A stretch of DNA of 51,687 nucleotides from assembly GCA_021847575.1 (NCBI GenBank), contig JAJZQO010000012.1:1-51687 (forward strand), in the 5' to 3' direction. Shown here piece by piece: positions 7,508 through 16,449 of the stretch. The position numbers and the translations under genes were made by a program. The notes below the pieces were generated by a model that worked only from the letters and a program-made list of their open reading frames with translations, was not told the DNA's origin and ran no database searches. Numbering within the stretch: position 1 is the first letter of the stretch; every line of letters begins with the position of its first letter. The stretch is from Bacillota bacterium. Lineage in GTDB: Bacteria; Bacillota; Sulfobacillia; JAJZYS01; JAJYTV01.

Positions 7508-8278
7508 GTGGTCGATGTCATTGTTCTGGCTGGCCGACGCAACGAGGGACCGCTCAAGGCGGTCTCGGACGTCGCGTGGGAGGCGCTTGTGCCGATCGCC
7601 GGCAAGCCGATGGCCGCCTGGGTGATCGAAGCGCTCAAGGCGTCGGGGGTCGCGGCGCGCATCGTGGTCGTCGGGCCGGGGGAACTTGGTACCTACCTGC
7701 GCCCGGAGGATGCGGTGATGCCGCCTTCGGACGACCTCATCGAGAACGTGCGCCGCGGAGCGCACGCTGTGAGCCGCGATCATCCGCTGCTCGTCGCCAC
7801 ATCCGACATCCCCATGCTGACAGCGGGATCCGTCGCGGCCTTTGTCGCCGCCGCCAAGGCCATTCCCGCAGAGTTCCACTATCCCGTCGTGCGCAAAGAG
7901 GACGTTGAGCGGCGATTCCCCGGCAACAGGCGTACGTATGTGCGCCTGAGGGACGGCACCTTCACGGGTGGCAACATCGTGCTGCTCGATCCGCGCTCGG
8001 CGGCGAAGGCCATCGGTGTCGCCGAGGAACTCGTCGCCCAGCGCAAGAAGCCTTGGCGGCTTGCACTTAAAGTCGGCACCGCATTCATGATACGATTACT
8101 GCTTGGGCGGGCAACCGTCGCGGAAGCCGAGGAGCGCTTCTCGCGGCTTTTCGGCGTTGTGTCGCGCGCCGTGCCACTGCCATATGCCGAGATCGGCGTA
8201 GACGTCGACCATCCAGGCGACGTCCCGTTCTGCGAGGGTGAGCTGCGCGGCAGGGACAAGGGGGCAAGCGGTGGCTAG
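7508..8278 (+). CDS. NTP-transferase (MobA-like) family protein
   Basis: A 256-residue nucleotidyltransferase-like protein with a GT-A fold. The N-terminal VIVLAGRRNEGPL loop resembles the nucleotide-binding LAGG(x)S motif, though it is degenerate in the glycine/serine positions; PIAGKPMAAWVIEAL follows, and TSDIPML supplies a metal-binding acidic site. Substrate unknown: MobA, IspD and sugar-phosphate nucleotidyltransferases share this fold. GTG at 7508 has GGAGGA seven bases upstream. Its 3' end overlaps purR by eight bases, which implies coupling. Genes of this type between ispE and purR are known in some Clostridia (recollection, not checked). Confidence 0.75.
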   Translation: MVDVIVLAGRRNEGPLKAVSDVAWEALVPIAGKPMAAWVIEALKASGVAARIVVVGPGELGTYLRPEDAVMPPSDDLIENVRRGAHAVSRDHPLLVATSDIPMLTAGSVAAFVAAAKAIPAEFHYPVVRKEDVERRFPGNRRTYVRLRDGTFTGGNIVLLDPRSAAKAIGVAEELVAQRKKPWRLALKVGTAFMIRLLLGRATVAEAEERFSRLFGVVSRAVPLPYAEIGVDVDHPGDVPFCEGELRGRDKGASGG

Positions 8279-9125
8279 AGAGGCGCGGTACGCGCGGCTT
8301 AGGCGCATCGTCGAACTGACCCGGCGCATTGCGGCGGCGCCGGGGCGTCTCTATTCCCTGGCGGAGCTTTCTGCGGCCACAGGCGCCGCGCGTTCCACCC
8401 TCTCAGGGGACATCGCGCTGATCGACGACGTGCTGCAGGAGAAGGGTCTCGGCGCGATCGAGACCGTTACCGGCGCCGCCGGCGGCGTGCGCTACAGGGT
8501 GGGATTCGCCGCCCTCCACGCGGCCGATCTCGCGCAGGCCCTGACGGTCGAGCTCTCCGACCCGGAACGGATCATCCCTGGCGGATTCCTCTACATGACG
8601 GACGTCATCTTCTCGCCGCACTGGTCCGAACGCATCGGCTCGCTTTTTGCCGGACGCTTTCAGCAGGAGGCGCCGGACATGGTTCTGACCATGGAGACCA
8701 AGGGCATCCCCCTCGCGCTGATGACCGCCCGCTCGTCGGGCCTGCCGCTCGCCGTGGCCAGGCGCGAGAGCCGCGTCACCGAGGGATCCGCGATCGGGCT
8801 CAACTACGTCTCCTCGTCGGGCCGCATCGGCACCATGTCGCTGCCGCGCCGCGCGCTGCCGGCCGGAAGCCGCGTTCTCGTGGTGGACGACTTCCTCAAG
8901 GGGGGCAGCACCGTTCGCGGTCTCGTGGAGCTCTGCCAGGAACTCGGGGCGAGCTGCGTAGGGATCGCCGCGCTCTGCGAGACGCCGTCCGAGGAGAAGC
9001 ACCTGCCCGCACCGCACTTCAGCGTACTGCGTCTCGACGCGGTCGATGAGCACCAGCGCTTTGTGCGCCTGGGCCCGTCGGAGTCGTTCCAGCGCTATCT
9101 CGAGGAGGCTCGTCACCATGCCTGA
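8271..9125 (+). CDS. purR: purine operon repressor PurR
   Basis: DNA-binding repressor of purine biosynthesis genes in Gram-positive bacteria; it senses PRPP with a phosphoribosyltransferase-like domain. The 284 residues comprise an N-terminal winged-helix domain (about 1-75; SLAELSAATGAARSTLSGD) and a type I PRT domain with the PRPP loop VLVVDDFLKGGST near residue 210. GTG at 8271 overlaps the end of the preceding gene, and the stop overlaps the glmU start. The yabJ and spoVG genes that separate purR from glmU in B. subtilis are absent. Confidence 0.93.
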   Translation: MAREARYARLRRIVELTRRIAAAPGRLYSLAELSAATGAARSTLSGDIALIDDVLQEKGLGAIETVTGAAGGVRYRVGFAALHAADLAQALTVELSDPERIIPGGFLYMTDVIFSPHWSERIGSLFAGRFQQEAPDMVLTMETKGIPLALMTARSSGLPLAVARRESRVTEGSAIGLNYVSSSGRIGTMSLPRRALPAGSRVLVVDDFLKGGSTVRGLVELCQELGASCVGIAALCETPSEEKHLPAPHFSVLRLDAVDEHQRFVRLGPSESFQRYLEEARHHA

Positions 9126-10479
9126 GGGGATCCGCCCCGTCGTCCTGGCAGCCGGCAAGGGCACGCGGATGCGCTCCGAACTGCCAAAGGCCCTCCACCG
9201 TCTCGCCGGCCGCCCGATGATCGGCCATGTCCTGTCCGCGCTCACGGACGCGGGACTGCCCAAGCCGCTCTGTGTCGTCGGCTATGGCGGGGAACTGGTC
9301 GAGGAGTATCTCGGTTCGCGCGCCGACGTCGTCTGGCAGGAGGAGCAGCTCGGCACGGGCCATGCGGTGGCCACCGCGCTCAAGGCGGAAAACAAGGCGC
9401 AATGGCTCCTGGTCGTGAATGGCGACCTGCCTCTCCTGCAGAGCACATCGCTTCAGGCGCTCATCGAGCGAAGCGGCCCGCAGGGTGGCCTCCTGACCGC
9501 GGAAGTGGCCGATCCCGGGGGCTATGGCCGGATCGAGCGCAACCGCGAGGGCGGCCTGGGCCGCATCGTCGAGGACAAGGACTGCGACGAGCGGCAGCGG
9601 GCGATCAGCGAGATCAACGTGGGAGCCTACCTCCTGCCGGTCGCGCCCCTGCGCGATTCCCTCGCCCGCGTCGGTAAGGAGAATGCGCAGGGCGAGATCT
9701 ACTTCGTCGACGCGGTCACCGACCTAGCGTCGCAGGGCCATCTGGCCGTCGTGAGCGTGGCCCCGGACGAGGTTGCACAGGTCAACGACCGGCGCGAACT
9801 CGCCCGCGCCGAGTCCGCCCTGAGGCGCAGGCAGGTTGAGCGGCTGATGCTGGCGGGGGTGACCGTGCTCGACCCGGCGACGACTTATGTCGACGCCACC
9901 GTGCAGGTAGGGCGCGACACCGTACTGCATCCCTTCACCTTCCTCGAAGGCGAGAGCAGGATCGGCGAGGGGTGCGAGGTGGGCCCGCAGGTGCGGCTGC
10001 TCGACAGCGTGCTGGGCGACGCCTGCCAAGTCAGCTTCTCGGTCCTGGAGGAGACTGAGCTGGGGGACGGGACATCCTGCGGACCGTTCACGCATCTCAG
10101 GCCCGGCACGAAGACGGGCAGGCAGGTGTCGATCGGGAATTTCGTCGAAATGAAGGGCGTCGAGATCGGCGACCAGACGAAAGTCCGGCATCACAGCTAC
10201 CTCGGCAACGCGTCGATCGGCCGCCGGGTGAACATCGGGGCCGGTACCGTGATCGTGAACTACGACGGCCACCGCAAGCACCACACCAGGATCGGCGACA
10301 GTGCCTTCATCGGCTGCAACGCGAACCTCATCGCCCCGGTGGAAATCGGGCGCGAAGCGTACGTCGCCGCAGGTTCGACGGTCAACCAGGCAGTTCCGGA
10401 CGAGGCGCTCGCGGTAGCTCGGGAGCGCCAGCGCAACATCGAAGGCTGGGTCGCACGGCGTCGATCGCGGGAGGAGTAG
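9118..10479 (+). CDS. glmU: bifunctional UDP-N-acetylglucosamine pyrophosphorylase / glucosamine-1-phosphate acetyltransferase
   Basis: Makes UDP-GlcNAc for peptidoglycan: acetylation of glucosamine-1-phosphate, then uridylyl transfer. The 453 residues contain the N-terminal uridyltransferase (VLAAGKGTRM near residue 12, LGTGHAV, NGDLPLL) and a C-terminal left-handed beta-helix with hexapeptide repeats from about residue 250, including the NYDGHRKHHTRIGD active-site region. ATG at 9118 overlaps purR by eight bases and has GAGGAGG upstream inside purR. Confidence 0.97.
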   Translation: MPEGIRPVVLAAGKGTRMRSELPKALHRLAGRPMIGHVLSALTDAGLPKPLCVVGYGGELVEEYLGSRADVVWQEEQLGTGHAVATALKAENKAQWLLVVNGDLPLLQSTSLQALIERSGPQGGLLTAEVADPGGYGRIERNREGGLGRIVEDKDCDERQRAISEINVGAYLLPVAPLRDSLARVGKENAQGEIYFVDAVTDLASQGHLAVVSVAPDEVAQVNDRRELARAESALRRRQVERLMLAGVTVLDPATTYVDATVQVGRDTVLHPFTFLEGESRIGEGCEVGPQVRLLDSVLGDACQVSFSVLEETELGDGTSCGPFTHLRPGTKTGRQVSIGNFVEMKGVEIGDQTKVRHHSYLGNASIGRRVNIGAGTVIVNYDGHRKHHTRIGDSAFIGCNANLIAPVEIGREAYVAAGSTVNQAVPDEALAVARERQRNIEGWVARRRSREE

Positions 10480-10486
10480 AAGAGCA

Positions 10487-11431
10487 GTGGGATACCGCGA
10501 CGGGGAGCTCAAGATCTTCTCCGGCAGTGCAAATCCGGCGCTTGCGGCAGCAATAGCCGAGCAGATCGGCGTGCCGCTCGGGGACATGCAGGTGGGACGC
10601 TTCTCTAACGGCGAGGTGCGGGTCATGATCCGCGACAACGTGCGCGGATGCGATGTCTTCGTCATCCAGCCGACCTGTGACCCGGTGAACGAGAATCTCA
10701 TGGAGCTTCTGGTCATGCTCGATGCATTGCGTCGCGCGTCGCCGCAGCGCGTCACGGCCGTCATCCCGTTCTACGGCTATGCACGCCAGGACCGCAAGAC
10801 CATCGGGCGCGAGCCGATCACGGCCAAGCTTGTGGCGAATCTCCTGACAACGGCAGGCGCGGACCGCATCTTGACGATGGATCTGCATGCGCCGCAGATC
10901 CAGGGCTTCTTCGACATTCCGCTAGACCACCTGTTCGCGGTGCCGATCCTGGCAAAGTACTTCCGCGACCTCGGCATCCATGACGGCATCGTCGTCGCTC
11001 CGGACGCCGGCGGGGGCAACCGGGCGCGCGACCTCGCCGAAAGGCTGGACATGCCCATCGGCTTCATCGACAAGCGGCGCCCGGAGCCTGGCGTCAGCGA
11101 GGTGACGCACGTCATCGGCAAGGTGCGGGAGCGCACCTGTATCATGGTCGACGACATGATCGACACCGGCGGCACGATCGCAGCGGCTTCCGTGGCTCTC
11201 CTCGAGCATGGCGCGCGCGAGATCTACGTGGCGTGCACCCACCCGGTGCTCTCCGGCCCTGGCCTTTCGCGCTTGCAAGGCGCCCCCATCCGCGAAGTGG
11301 TCGTAACCGACTCGATCCCGCTGCGCGCTGACGCGGGAGCGCGCTTCCGCGTGCTTTCCATCGCCCCCCTGCTGGGTGAGGCGATCACGCGCATCCACGA
11401 GGACGAGTCCGTTTCGCTGCTCTTCCAATGA
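10487..11431 (+). CDS. prs: ribose-phosphate pyrophosphokinase
   Basis: Transfers pyrophosphate from ATP to ribose-5-phosphate to make PRPP, the precursor of nucleotides, histidine and tryptophan and the effector of PurR encoded two genes upstream. The 314 residues show FSNGEVRVMI, the DLHAPQIQGFF segment, the flexible-loop region YARQDRK, and the PRPP site CIMVDDMIDTGGTI. GTG at 10487; AGGAG is nearby at the end of glmU. The stop overlaps the pth start (ATGA). Confidence 0.97.
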   Translation: MGYRDGELKIFSGSANPALAAAIAEQIGVPLGDMQVGRFSNGEVRVMIRDNVRGCDVFVIQPTCDPVNENLMELLVMLDALRRASPQRVTAVIPFYGYARQDRKTIGREPITAKLVANLLTTAGADRILTMDLHAPQIQGFFDIPLDHLFAVPILAKYFRDLGIHDGIVVAPDAGGGNRARDLAERLDMPIGFIDKRRPEPGVSEVTHVIGKVRERTCIMVDDMIDTGGTIAAASVALLEHGAREIYVACTHPVLSGPGLSRLQGAPIREVVVTDSIPLRADAGARFRVLSIAPLLGEAITRIHEDESVSLLFQ

Positions 11432-12009
11432 GCCAAGGGCCGCGCCTCATTTGCGGGCTCGGCAACCCGGGACTCGAATACCACGGCACGCGGCACAACA
11501 TCGGCTTTCGCGTGCTGGACACGTTCGCCCGCGAGGAGCGCATTTCGTTCCGGCGCAGCCCGTACCAGGGCTACCTCGCGAAGGGTAGTGGCCCTGCACC
11601 GCTCTATCTCCTGAAGCCGACCACCTACATGAACCTCTCGGGCAGGTCGGTGCGCCAGGCCGTTCAGGCGCTCGGACTCGCGGCCGAAGAAATTCTCTGC
11701 ATCTGCGACGATCTCGACCTGCCCGTCGGCCAGATCCGGCTGCGGGCCGAAGGCAGCGCGGGCGGGCACAATGGACTCAAGTCGATCATCGCCGAGATCG
11801 GAACGCAACGGTTCGCGCGTCTGCGCATCGGCGTCGGTCGCCCGCCCGACGACGACGTGGTGCGCTTCGTGCTCGGCTCGGCGCGCGGTGACGATGCAGT
11901 GCGACTGGGATGGGCTGTGGACCTCGCGGTCCAGTGTCTGCGCACGGCGGTCGCGGATGGCATCGAGGCGGCCATGAACGCATTCAACGGCCGGTCCTAT
12001 CCCGCATAG
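11428..12009 (+). CDS. pth: peptidyl-tRNA hydrolase
   Basis: Hydrolyses the ester bond of peptidyl-tRNA released from stalled ribosomes, recycling tRNA. The 193 residues have the usual GLGNPGLEYHGTRHNIGF N-terminus with the catalytic His, KPTTYMNLSGRSV, the DDLDLP motif and GSAGGHNGLKSI. It overlaps prs by four bases. The ctc (ribosomal protein L25-like) gene found between prs and pth in Bacillus is missing. Confidence 0.97.
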   Translation: MSQGPRLICGLGNPGLEYHGTRHNIGFRVLDTFAREERISFRRSPYQGYLAKGSGPAPLYLLKPTTYMNLSGRSVRQAVQALGLAAEEILCICDDLDLPVGQIRLRAEGSAGGHNGLKSIIAEIGTQRFARLRIGVGRPPDDDVVRFVLGSARGDDAVRLGWAVDLAVQCLRTAVADGIEAAMNAFNGRSYPA

Positions 12010-12018
12010 GTAAAAAGG

Positions 12019-12034
12019 GGCGCCACGTGGCGCC
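12019..12034. repeat. 16-bp perfect palindrome between pth and mfd
   Basis: GGCGCCACGTGGCGCC is a perfect palindrome ten bases after the pth stop, followed by TTCT. It could form a weak intrinsic terminator or attenuator limiting read-through into mfd, or be a protein-binding site. A possible mfd GTG start (12027) lies inside it. Confidence 0.5.
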
Positions 12035-12050
12035 TTCTGGGGGGACGCGA

Positions 12051-15000
12051 TTGGACCTGACGGCACTGTGGCAAGCCGCTCCGGAGTACCGGGCGCTGCG
12101 CCAGGGCCTCAGCGGTGCACCTGCGGAACAACTTGTGGTCGGCCTGCAGGGGGCGGAGAGGGCCTTCCTGATGGCTGCTCTATTGCGCGATCGGCCAGGT
12201 CCGGCCGTCTGGCTCGTGCCGACGGTACAAGCGGCGGAGCGTCTCCAGGCGGACTTGCAAACCCTTCTGCCCGAGCGGGAGGTGCTTTTCTACCCCGAAC
12301 GCGAGGTTCTTCCGTTCGAGGTGATCGCGGAGTCGACGGAGCGCATCGCGGCGCGGCTCCACGCCCAGTCCCGCCTGCTCGCCGGGCGCGACGTGGTGGT
12401 GGTCGCATCGCTCGAGGCGGCCATGTCCCGCCTTACGCCGCCGGACGTCGCCAGGGATGCGAACCTTGAGCTGAAGACGGGGCAGCGCCTCGATCTCAGG
12501 CGGGCCGAGGCGGCTCTGGCGCATCTCGGCTATGTGCGCGAGGAGCGGGTCGAGGCTGCGGGCCAGTTCGCCGTCCGCGGCAGCATCCTGGACGTCTTCG
12601 GGCTTGGCGAGGAAGCCCCCGTGCGCGTCGACCTGTTCGACGACGAGATCGAAAGCATCCGGCGGTTCGATCCGGACACGCAGCGATCCCTCGCCAAGGT
12701 CCAGGAGATCGCCGTCGGACCCGCGAGCGAACTCGTCCTGACGCAGGCGGTGGCCCAGCAGGGAACCAGCGCGATACGCAGGGAGCTCGCTCTGCAGATC
12801 GCGCGCCTCAGGCGAGCGGAGCGGCTGGACATCGCGGCACGTCTCGAGGAGCGCATCGGACACGTGGTCGAGACGTGGGGCTCGCTGCCCGTGGGGCAGG
12901 GCGCCGAGCGCTTCCAGGCCTTCTTCTACGCCGAGGGCGCGAGCCTCGTCGACTACTTGCCGGATGGCGGCCTCGTGCTCGTCTCGGACCCCGACCGCTC
13001 CTGGGAGGCGGCGCGTGCGGCCCACCGCCTGGCGCAGGACCGCTCGGTGGCCTTGCTCGGGGAGGGGGCCATCCTGCCCCGCCAGGGCGAGGTGCTGGTC
13101 TCCGAGACGCAGGTGGAAACCGCGATACGGCGCCATCACCGCATCGCGTTCACCATCCTCGCGCGGCGCATAGGCCACTCCACCCTGGGCAGCGTCGTCT
13201 CCATAGCCTCGCGGCCCGTCGAGAACTTCCAGGGCCAGTGGCCACTTTTCCTCAAGGAGCTCGAACGCCATCGCGACGGCGGCTACCGTGTCGTGCTGCT
13301 GGCGCCGACCCCCGAGCGGCAAGAGCGGCTGCGCAAGGAACTGCAGAAGGCCGGCGTGAAGCCCCGCGAGGGTTCGCTTGGCGAAGCGCCGGAGCCGGGT
13401 GAGGTCCTGATCGTTCCCGCAGCGCTGGAGTCCGGGTTCCACCTGCCGGGGATCGCGCTCTGGCTGCTCGGTGACGCAGAGATCTTCGGGCGCGAGAAGC
13501 GTCGGGCCATGCGGACCCACAGTGCCGACGAGGGAGTCAGGCGCCTCAGGAGCACCGCCGAACTCAGACCCGGCGACTTCGTCGTGCACGTCCACCATGG
13601 CATCGGGCGCTACCTCGGCATGCGGGCGATGGAGATCGAGGGCGTGCAAAAGGAATACCTGCACCTCAGCTACGCCCAGGGCGACAAACTTTACGTGCCC
13701 GTCGAGCAGATCGACCTCGTGCAAAAGTATGTCGGGCAGGAGGGGCAGGAGCCGCGGCTCTATCGGCTGGGCGGCAGCGATTGGCACAAGGTCAAGGCCA
13801 GGGTCAGGGCGTCCGTGCATGAGATGGCGTCCGAACTCCTCGAGATTTACGCCCGTCGCGAGGCAACCTTGGGCCATGCCTTCTCGCCGGACGGCGAGTG
13901 GATGCAGAAGCTCGAGGACGCCTTCCCGTACGAGGAGACACCGGACCAGCGCAGGGCCATCGAGGAGGTGAAGCGCGACCTCGAGCGCCCCAGGGCGATG
14001 GACAGGCTGCTCTGCGGCGACGTGGGCTACGGCAAGACCGAGGTGGCGGTGCGCGCCGCCTTCAAGGCGGCCCTCGACGGCAGGCAGGTGGCTGTGCTGG
14101 TGCCGACGACCATCCTCGCGCAGCAGCACTTCAATACCTTCCAGCAGCGCTTCGCCGGCTTCCCGGTGGAGGTGGAGCTGCTTTCGCGCTTCCGCAGCCC
14201 GAAGGAGCAGCAGGACGTACTGCGGCGCCTCAGGCATGGCAGCATCGACGTCCTCATCGGCACGCACCGAATCCTGGCACAGGACGTCCAGTTCCACGAC
14301 CTGGGCCTCGTCGTCGTGGACGAGGAGCAGCGGTTCGGTGTGCGCCACAAGGAGCGGCTCAAGGCCCTGCGTGCCAGCGTCGACGTGCTCACCCTTACGG
14401 CGACGCCGATTCCCCGCACCTTGCACATGGGCCTCGTGGGCCTGCGCGACATGTCGACGATCGACACGCCGCCGGAGGATCGCTTCCCCGTCCAGACATA
14501 CGTCGTGGAGTGGGGTGAGGAACTCGTGCAGGATGCCGTTCGCCGCGAACTCGGCCGCGGCGGCCAGGTCTTTTATGTGCACAACCGCGTGCAGACGATC
14601 GAGGCGGCACAGCTTATGCTGCAGCGATTGGTACCCGAGGCCAGGATCGCGATCGGACACGGGCAGATGCCCGAACACCTGCTCGAGCAGACAATGCAGC
14701 GCTTCCTGGAAGGCGAGTACGACGTCCTGCTCTCGACGACGATCATAGAGTCCGGACTCGACATGCCGCGGGTCAACACGCTGATCGTCGAGGACGCGGA
14801 CAGGCTGGGACTCTCCCAGCTCTACCAGCTGCGCGGCCGCATAGGGCGTTCGAACCGCCTCGCCTATGCCTACTTCACGTACCGCCGCGACCAGGTGCTG
14901 TCGGAGGTGGCCGAGAAGAGGCTCGAGGCCATTCGCGAATTCACCGAGTTCGGCGCTGGCTTCAAGCTCGCGATGCGCGACCTCGAGATCCGCGGCGCGG

Positions 15001-15575
15001 GCAACATCCTCGGCGCGGAGCAGCACGGCTTCATCGTGGCGGTAGGGTTCGACCTCTACAGCCAGATGCTTGAAGAGGCCGTTCGCGAGCTCAAGGGAGA
15101 AGCCGCCGTGGAGCACCACCTGCCCTCGCTCGACTTGCCTGTCGACGCGTTCGTCCCGTCGGACTACGTGCAGGATCCCAGCCAGAAGATCGAGATCTAC
15201 AAGCGCCTGGCCGCGGCGCAGGACGTGGCGGAGGTTCAGGATCTCCTCGCGGAAGTCGAGGATCGCTTCGGGCAGACGCCGGAGTCCGTGGAGAGCCTGT
15301 TCCGCGTCGCCAGCATCCGTTTGCGCGGCGAGGAGCTCGACGTGAGCGGCATCCGTCGCGAGCGCGGCGATGTCGTTCTAAGCATGCACAGCCTTGGCGC
15401 ACTCTCGCGCGACCGACTGAAGGAGCTGCCGGTTCGCTACCGCGGGCGCGCGACAGTCTTCGCAGGACAGAGCCCGTATGTCGCCCTGCGCCTGCCAAGC
15501 GCCACGGGGCCTGAAATGCTCTCGGCCATCGAGGAACTCTTCGAGTTCCTGAAGCCGACCCAGGCCACCGCCTGA
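12051..15575 (+). CDS. mfd: transcription-repair coupling factor Mfd
   Basis: ATP-dependent translocase that removes RNA polymerase stalled at DNA lesions and recruits UvrA. With the TTG at 12051 the protein has 1174 residues, close to B. subtilis Mfd (1177). Domains: UvrB-like N-terminal region; RNA-polymerase-interacting CarD-like domain near 500-570 (GDFVVHVHHGIGRYLG); SF2 helicase with Walker A GDVGYGKTE near 656 and box II VVDEEQRFG near 756; TRG motif region (LEIRGAGNILG) and C-terminal TRCF domain. GGGGGG six bases before 12051 is the best ribosome binding site; GTG 12027 is possible but sits in a palindrome. Confidence 0.95.
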   Translation: MDLTALWQAAPEYRALRQGLSGAPAEQLVVGLQGAERAFLMAALLRDRPGPAVWLVPTVQAAERLQADLQTLLPEREVLFYPEREVLPFEVIAESTERIAARLHAQSRLLAGRDVVVVASLEAAMSRLTPPDVARDANLELKTGQRLDLRRAEAALAHLGYVREERVEAAGQFAVRGSILDVFGLGEEAPVRVDLFDDEIESIRRFDPDTQRSLAKVQEIAVGPASELVLTQAVAQQGTSAIRRELALQIARLRRAERLDIAARLEERIGHVVETWGSLPVGQGAERFQAFFYAEGASLVDYLPDGGLVLVSDPDRSWEAARAAHRLAQDRSVALLGEGAILPRQGEVLVSETQVETAIRRHHRIAFTILARRIGHSTLGSVVSIASRPVENFQGQWPLFLKELERHRDGGYRVVLLAPTPERQERLRKELQKAGVKPREGSLGEAPEPGEVLIVPAALESGFHLPGIALWLLGDAEIFGREKRRAMRTHSADEGVRRLRSTAELRPGDFVVHVHHGIGRYLGMRAMEIEGVQKEYLHLSYAQGDKLYVPVEQIDLVQKYVGQEGQEPRLYRLGGSDWHKVKARVRASVHEMASELLEIYARREATLGHAFSPDGEWMQKLEDAFPYEETPDQRRAIEEVKRDLERPRAMDRLLCGDVGYGKTEVAVRAAFKAALDGRQVAVLVPTTILAQQHFNTFQQRFAGFPVEVELLSRFRSPKEQQDVLRRLRHGSIDVLIGTHRILAQDVQFHDLGLVVVDEEQRFGVRHKERLKALRASVDVLTLTATPIPRTLHMGLVGLRDMSTIDTPPEDRFPVQTYVVEWGEELVQDAVRRELGRGGQVFYVHNRVQTIEAAQLMLQRLVPEARIAIGHGQMPEHLLEQTMQRFLEGEYDVLLSTTIIESGLDMPRVNTLIVEDADRLGLSQLYQLRGRIGRSNRLAYAYFTYRRDQVLSEVAEKRLEAIREFTEFGAGFKLAMRDLEIRGAGNILGAEQHGFIVAVGFDLYSQMLEEAVRELKGEAAVEHHLPSLDLPVDAFVPSDYVQDPSQKIEIYKRLAAAQDVAEVQDLLAEVEDRFGQTPESVESLFRVASIRLRGEELDVSGIRRERGDVVLSMHSLGALSRDRLKELPVRYRGRATVFAGQSPYVALRLPSATGPEMLSAIEELFEFLKPTQATA

Positions 15576-15717
15576 GAGCGGGAGGTCCCTCGGCGATCTT
15601 GGACAGGACCCCCGGAAAGGGCCTGCCGGACTCCGAAGTATATGGTGCTGCAAGCGACCGGCCTCAAGATTGACGAGGACGGCCTTTTGCCGTGGTCCGT
15701 AGCCGCTGGAAAAATCC

Positions 15718-15748
15718 TGCATGCGTCGGCTGGGGGCTAAATATACTA
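15718..15748 (+). promoter_or_regulatory. candidate SigG/SigF promoter for spoVT
   Basis: TGCATG (15718-15723) and TATACTA (15742-15748) are 18 bases apart. The B. subtilis SigG consensus is TGAATA with CATACTA at 17-18 bases, so the match is 4/6 and 6/7. spoVT is SigG-dependent in B. subtilis, which fits the position 36 bases before the start codon. Confidence 0.6.
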
Positions 15749-15783
15749 CGGTTGGCAAAACTACCGGCCGAGGGGGGAGCAGG

Positions 15784-16341
15784 GTGAAGGCTACCGGAAT
15801 CGTGCGTCGCATCGACGATCTCGGCCGCGTGGTGATTCCCAAGGAGATCCGTCGGACCTTGCGGATCCGTGACGGCGACCCGCTCGAGATCTTCGTGGAT
15901 CGCGACGGCGAAGTGATTCTGAAGAAGTACTCCCCGATCGGAGAACTCAGCGAGTTCGCCAAGGAGTACGCCGAATCTCTGAATGAGGCAGTCGGCCACA
16001 TCGCCGTGATCGCAGATCGCGACGCAGTCATCGCCGTCGCAGGAGCGCCCAAGAAGGAGTTCCTGAACAAGGCGGTAGGCTCGCTGACAGAACGCTGCAT
16101 GGAGGACCGGCAGATCTATGTCGGCCCGCGGCCGGGTGAGAAGCCGAAGGGTGCCCTGATCGGTGACGACGAAGACGAGACGCGCTTCACATCCATGGTC
16201 GTGGCGCCTATCATCGCCGAAGGCGACCCGATCGGCGCGGTGATCCTCTGCACCAAGGAGCCGAACGTGCAGATGGGCGACATGGAACGCAAACTTGCCG
16301 AGACGGCCGCAAGCTTCCTCGGCAAGCAGATGGAGCAGTAG
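15784..16341 (+). CDS. spoVT: stage V sporulation regulator SpoVT
   Basis: AbrB-family transcription factor acting in the forespore, where it tunes SigG-dependent genes. The 185 residues comprise an N-terminal swapped-hairpin DNA-binding domain (ATGIVRRIDDLGRVVIPKE) nearly identical to B. subtilis SpoVT, and a C-terminal GAF-like domain from about residue 55 ending in LGKQMEQ. GTG at 15784 follows a GGGGGGAG stretch; the N-terminal extension in the same frame is not conserved. It has its own forespore-type promoter candidate and a strong terminator. Its presence is the best evidence that the organism sporulates. Confidence 0.95.
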   Translation: MKATGIVRRIDDLGRVVIPKEIRRTLRIRDGDPLEIFVDRDGEVILKKYSPIGELSEFAKEYAESLNEAVGHIAVIADRDAVIAVAGAPKKEFLNKAVGSLTERCMEDRQIYVGPRPGEKPKGALIGDDEDETRFTSMVVAPIIAEGDPIGAVILCTKEPNVQMGDMERKLAETAASFLGKQMEQ

Positions 16342-16354
16342 CAGGCGTACATAC

Positions 16355-16393
16355 GGTCGGGAGCCGCGCGCGAGGCGCGGCTCCCGACCTTTT
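16355..16393 (+). terminator. spoVT terminator
   Basis: Perfect 15-bp stem (16355-16369 with 16375-16389), five-base loop, then TTTT at 16390-16393. It ends the housekeeping block. Confidence 0.9.
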
Positions 16394-16449
16394 GCGACAC
16401 CTTGGGCCGGCACGGGCCGATGGCGCCGGGTAGGTCAGCCACACCGGAC

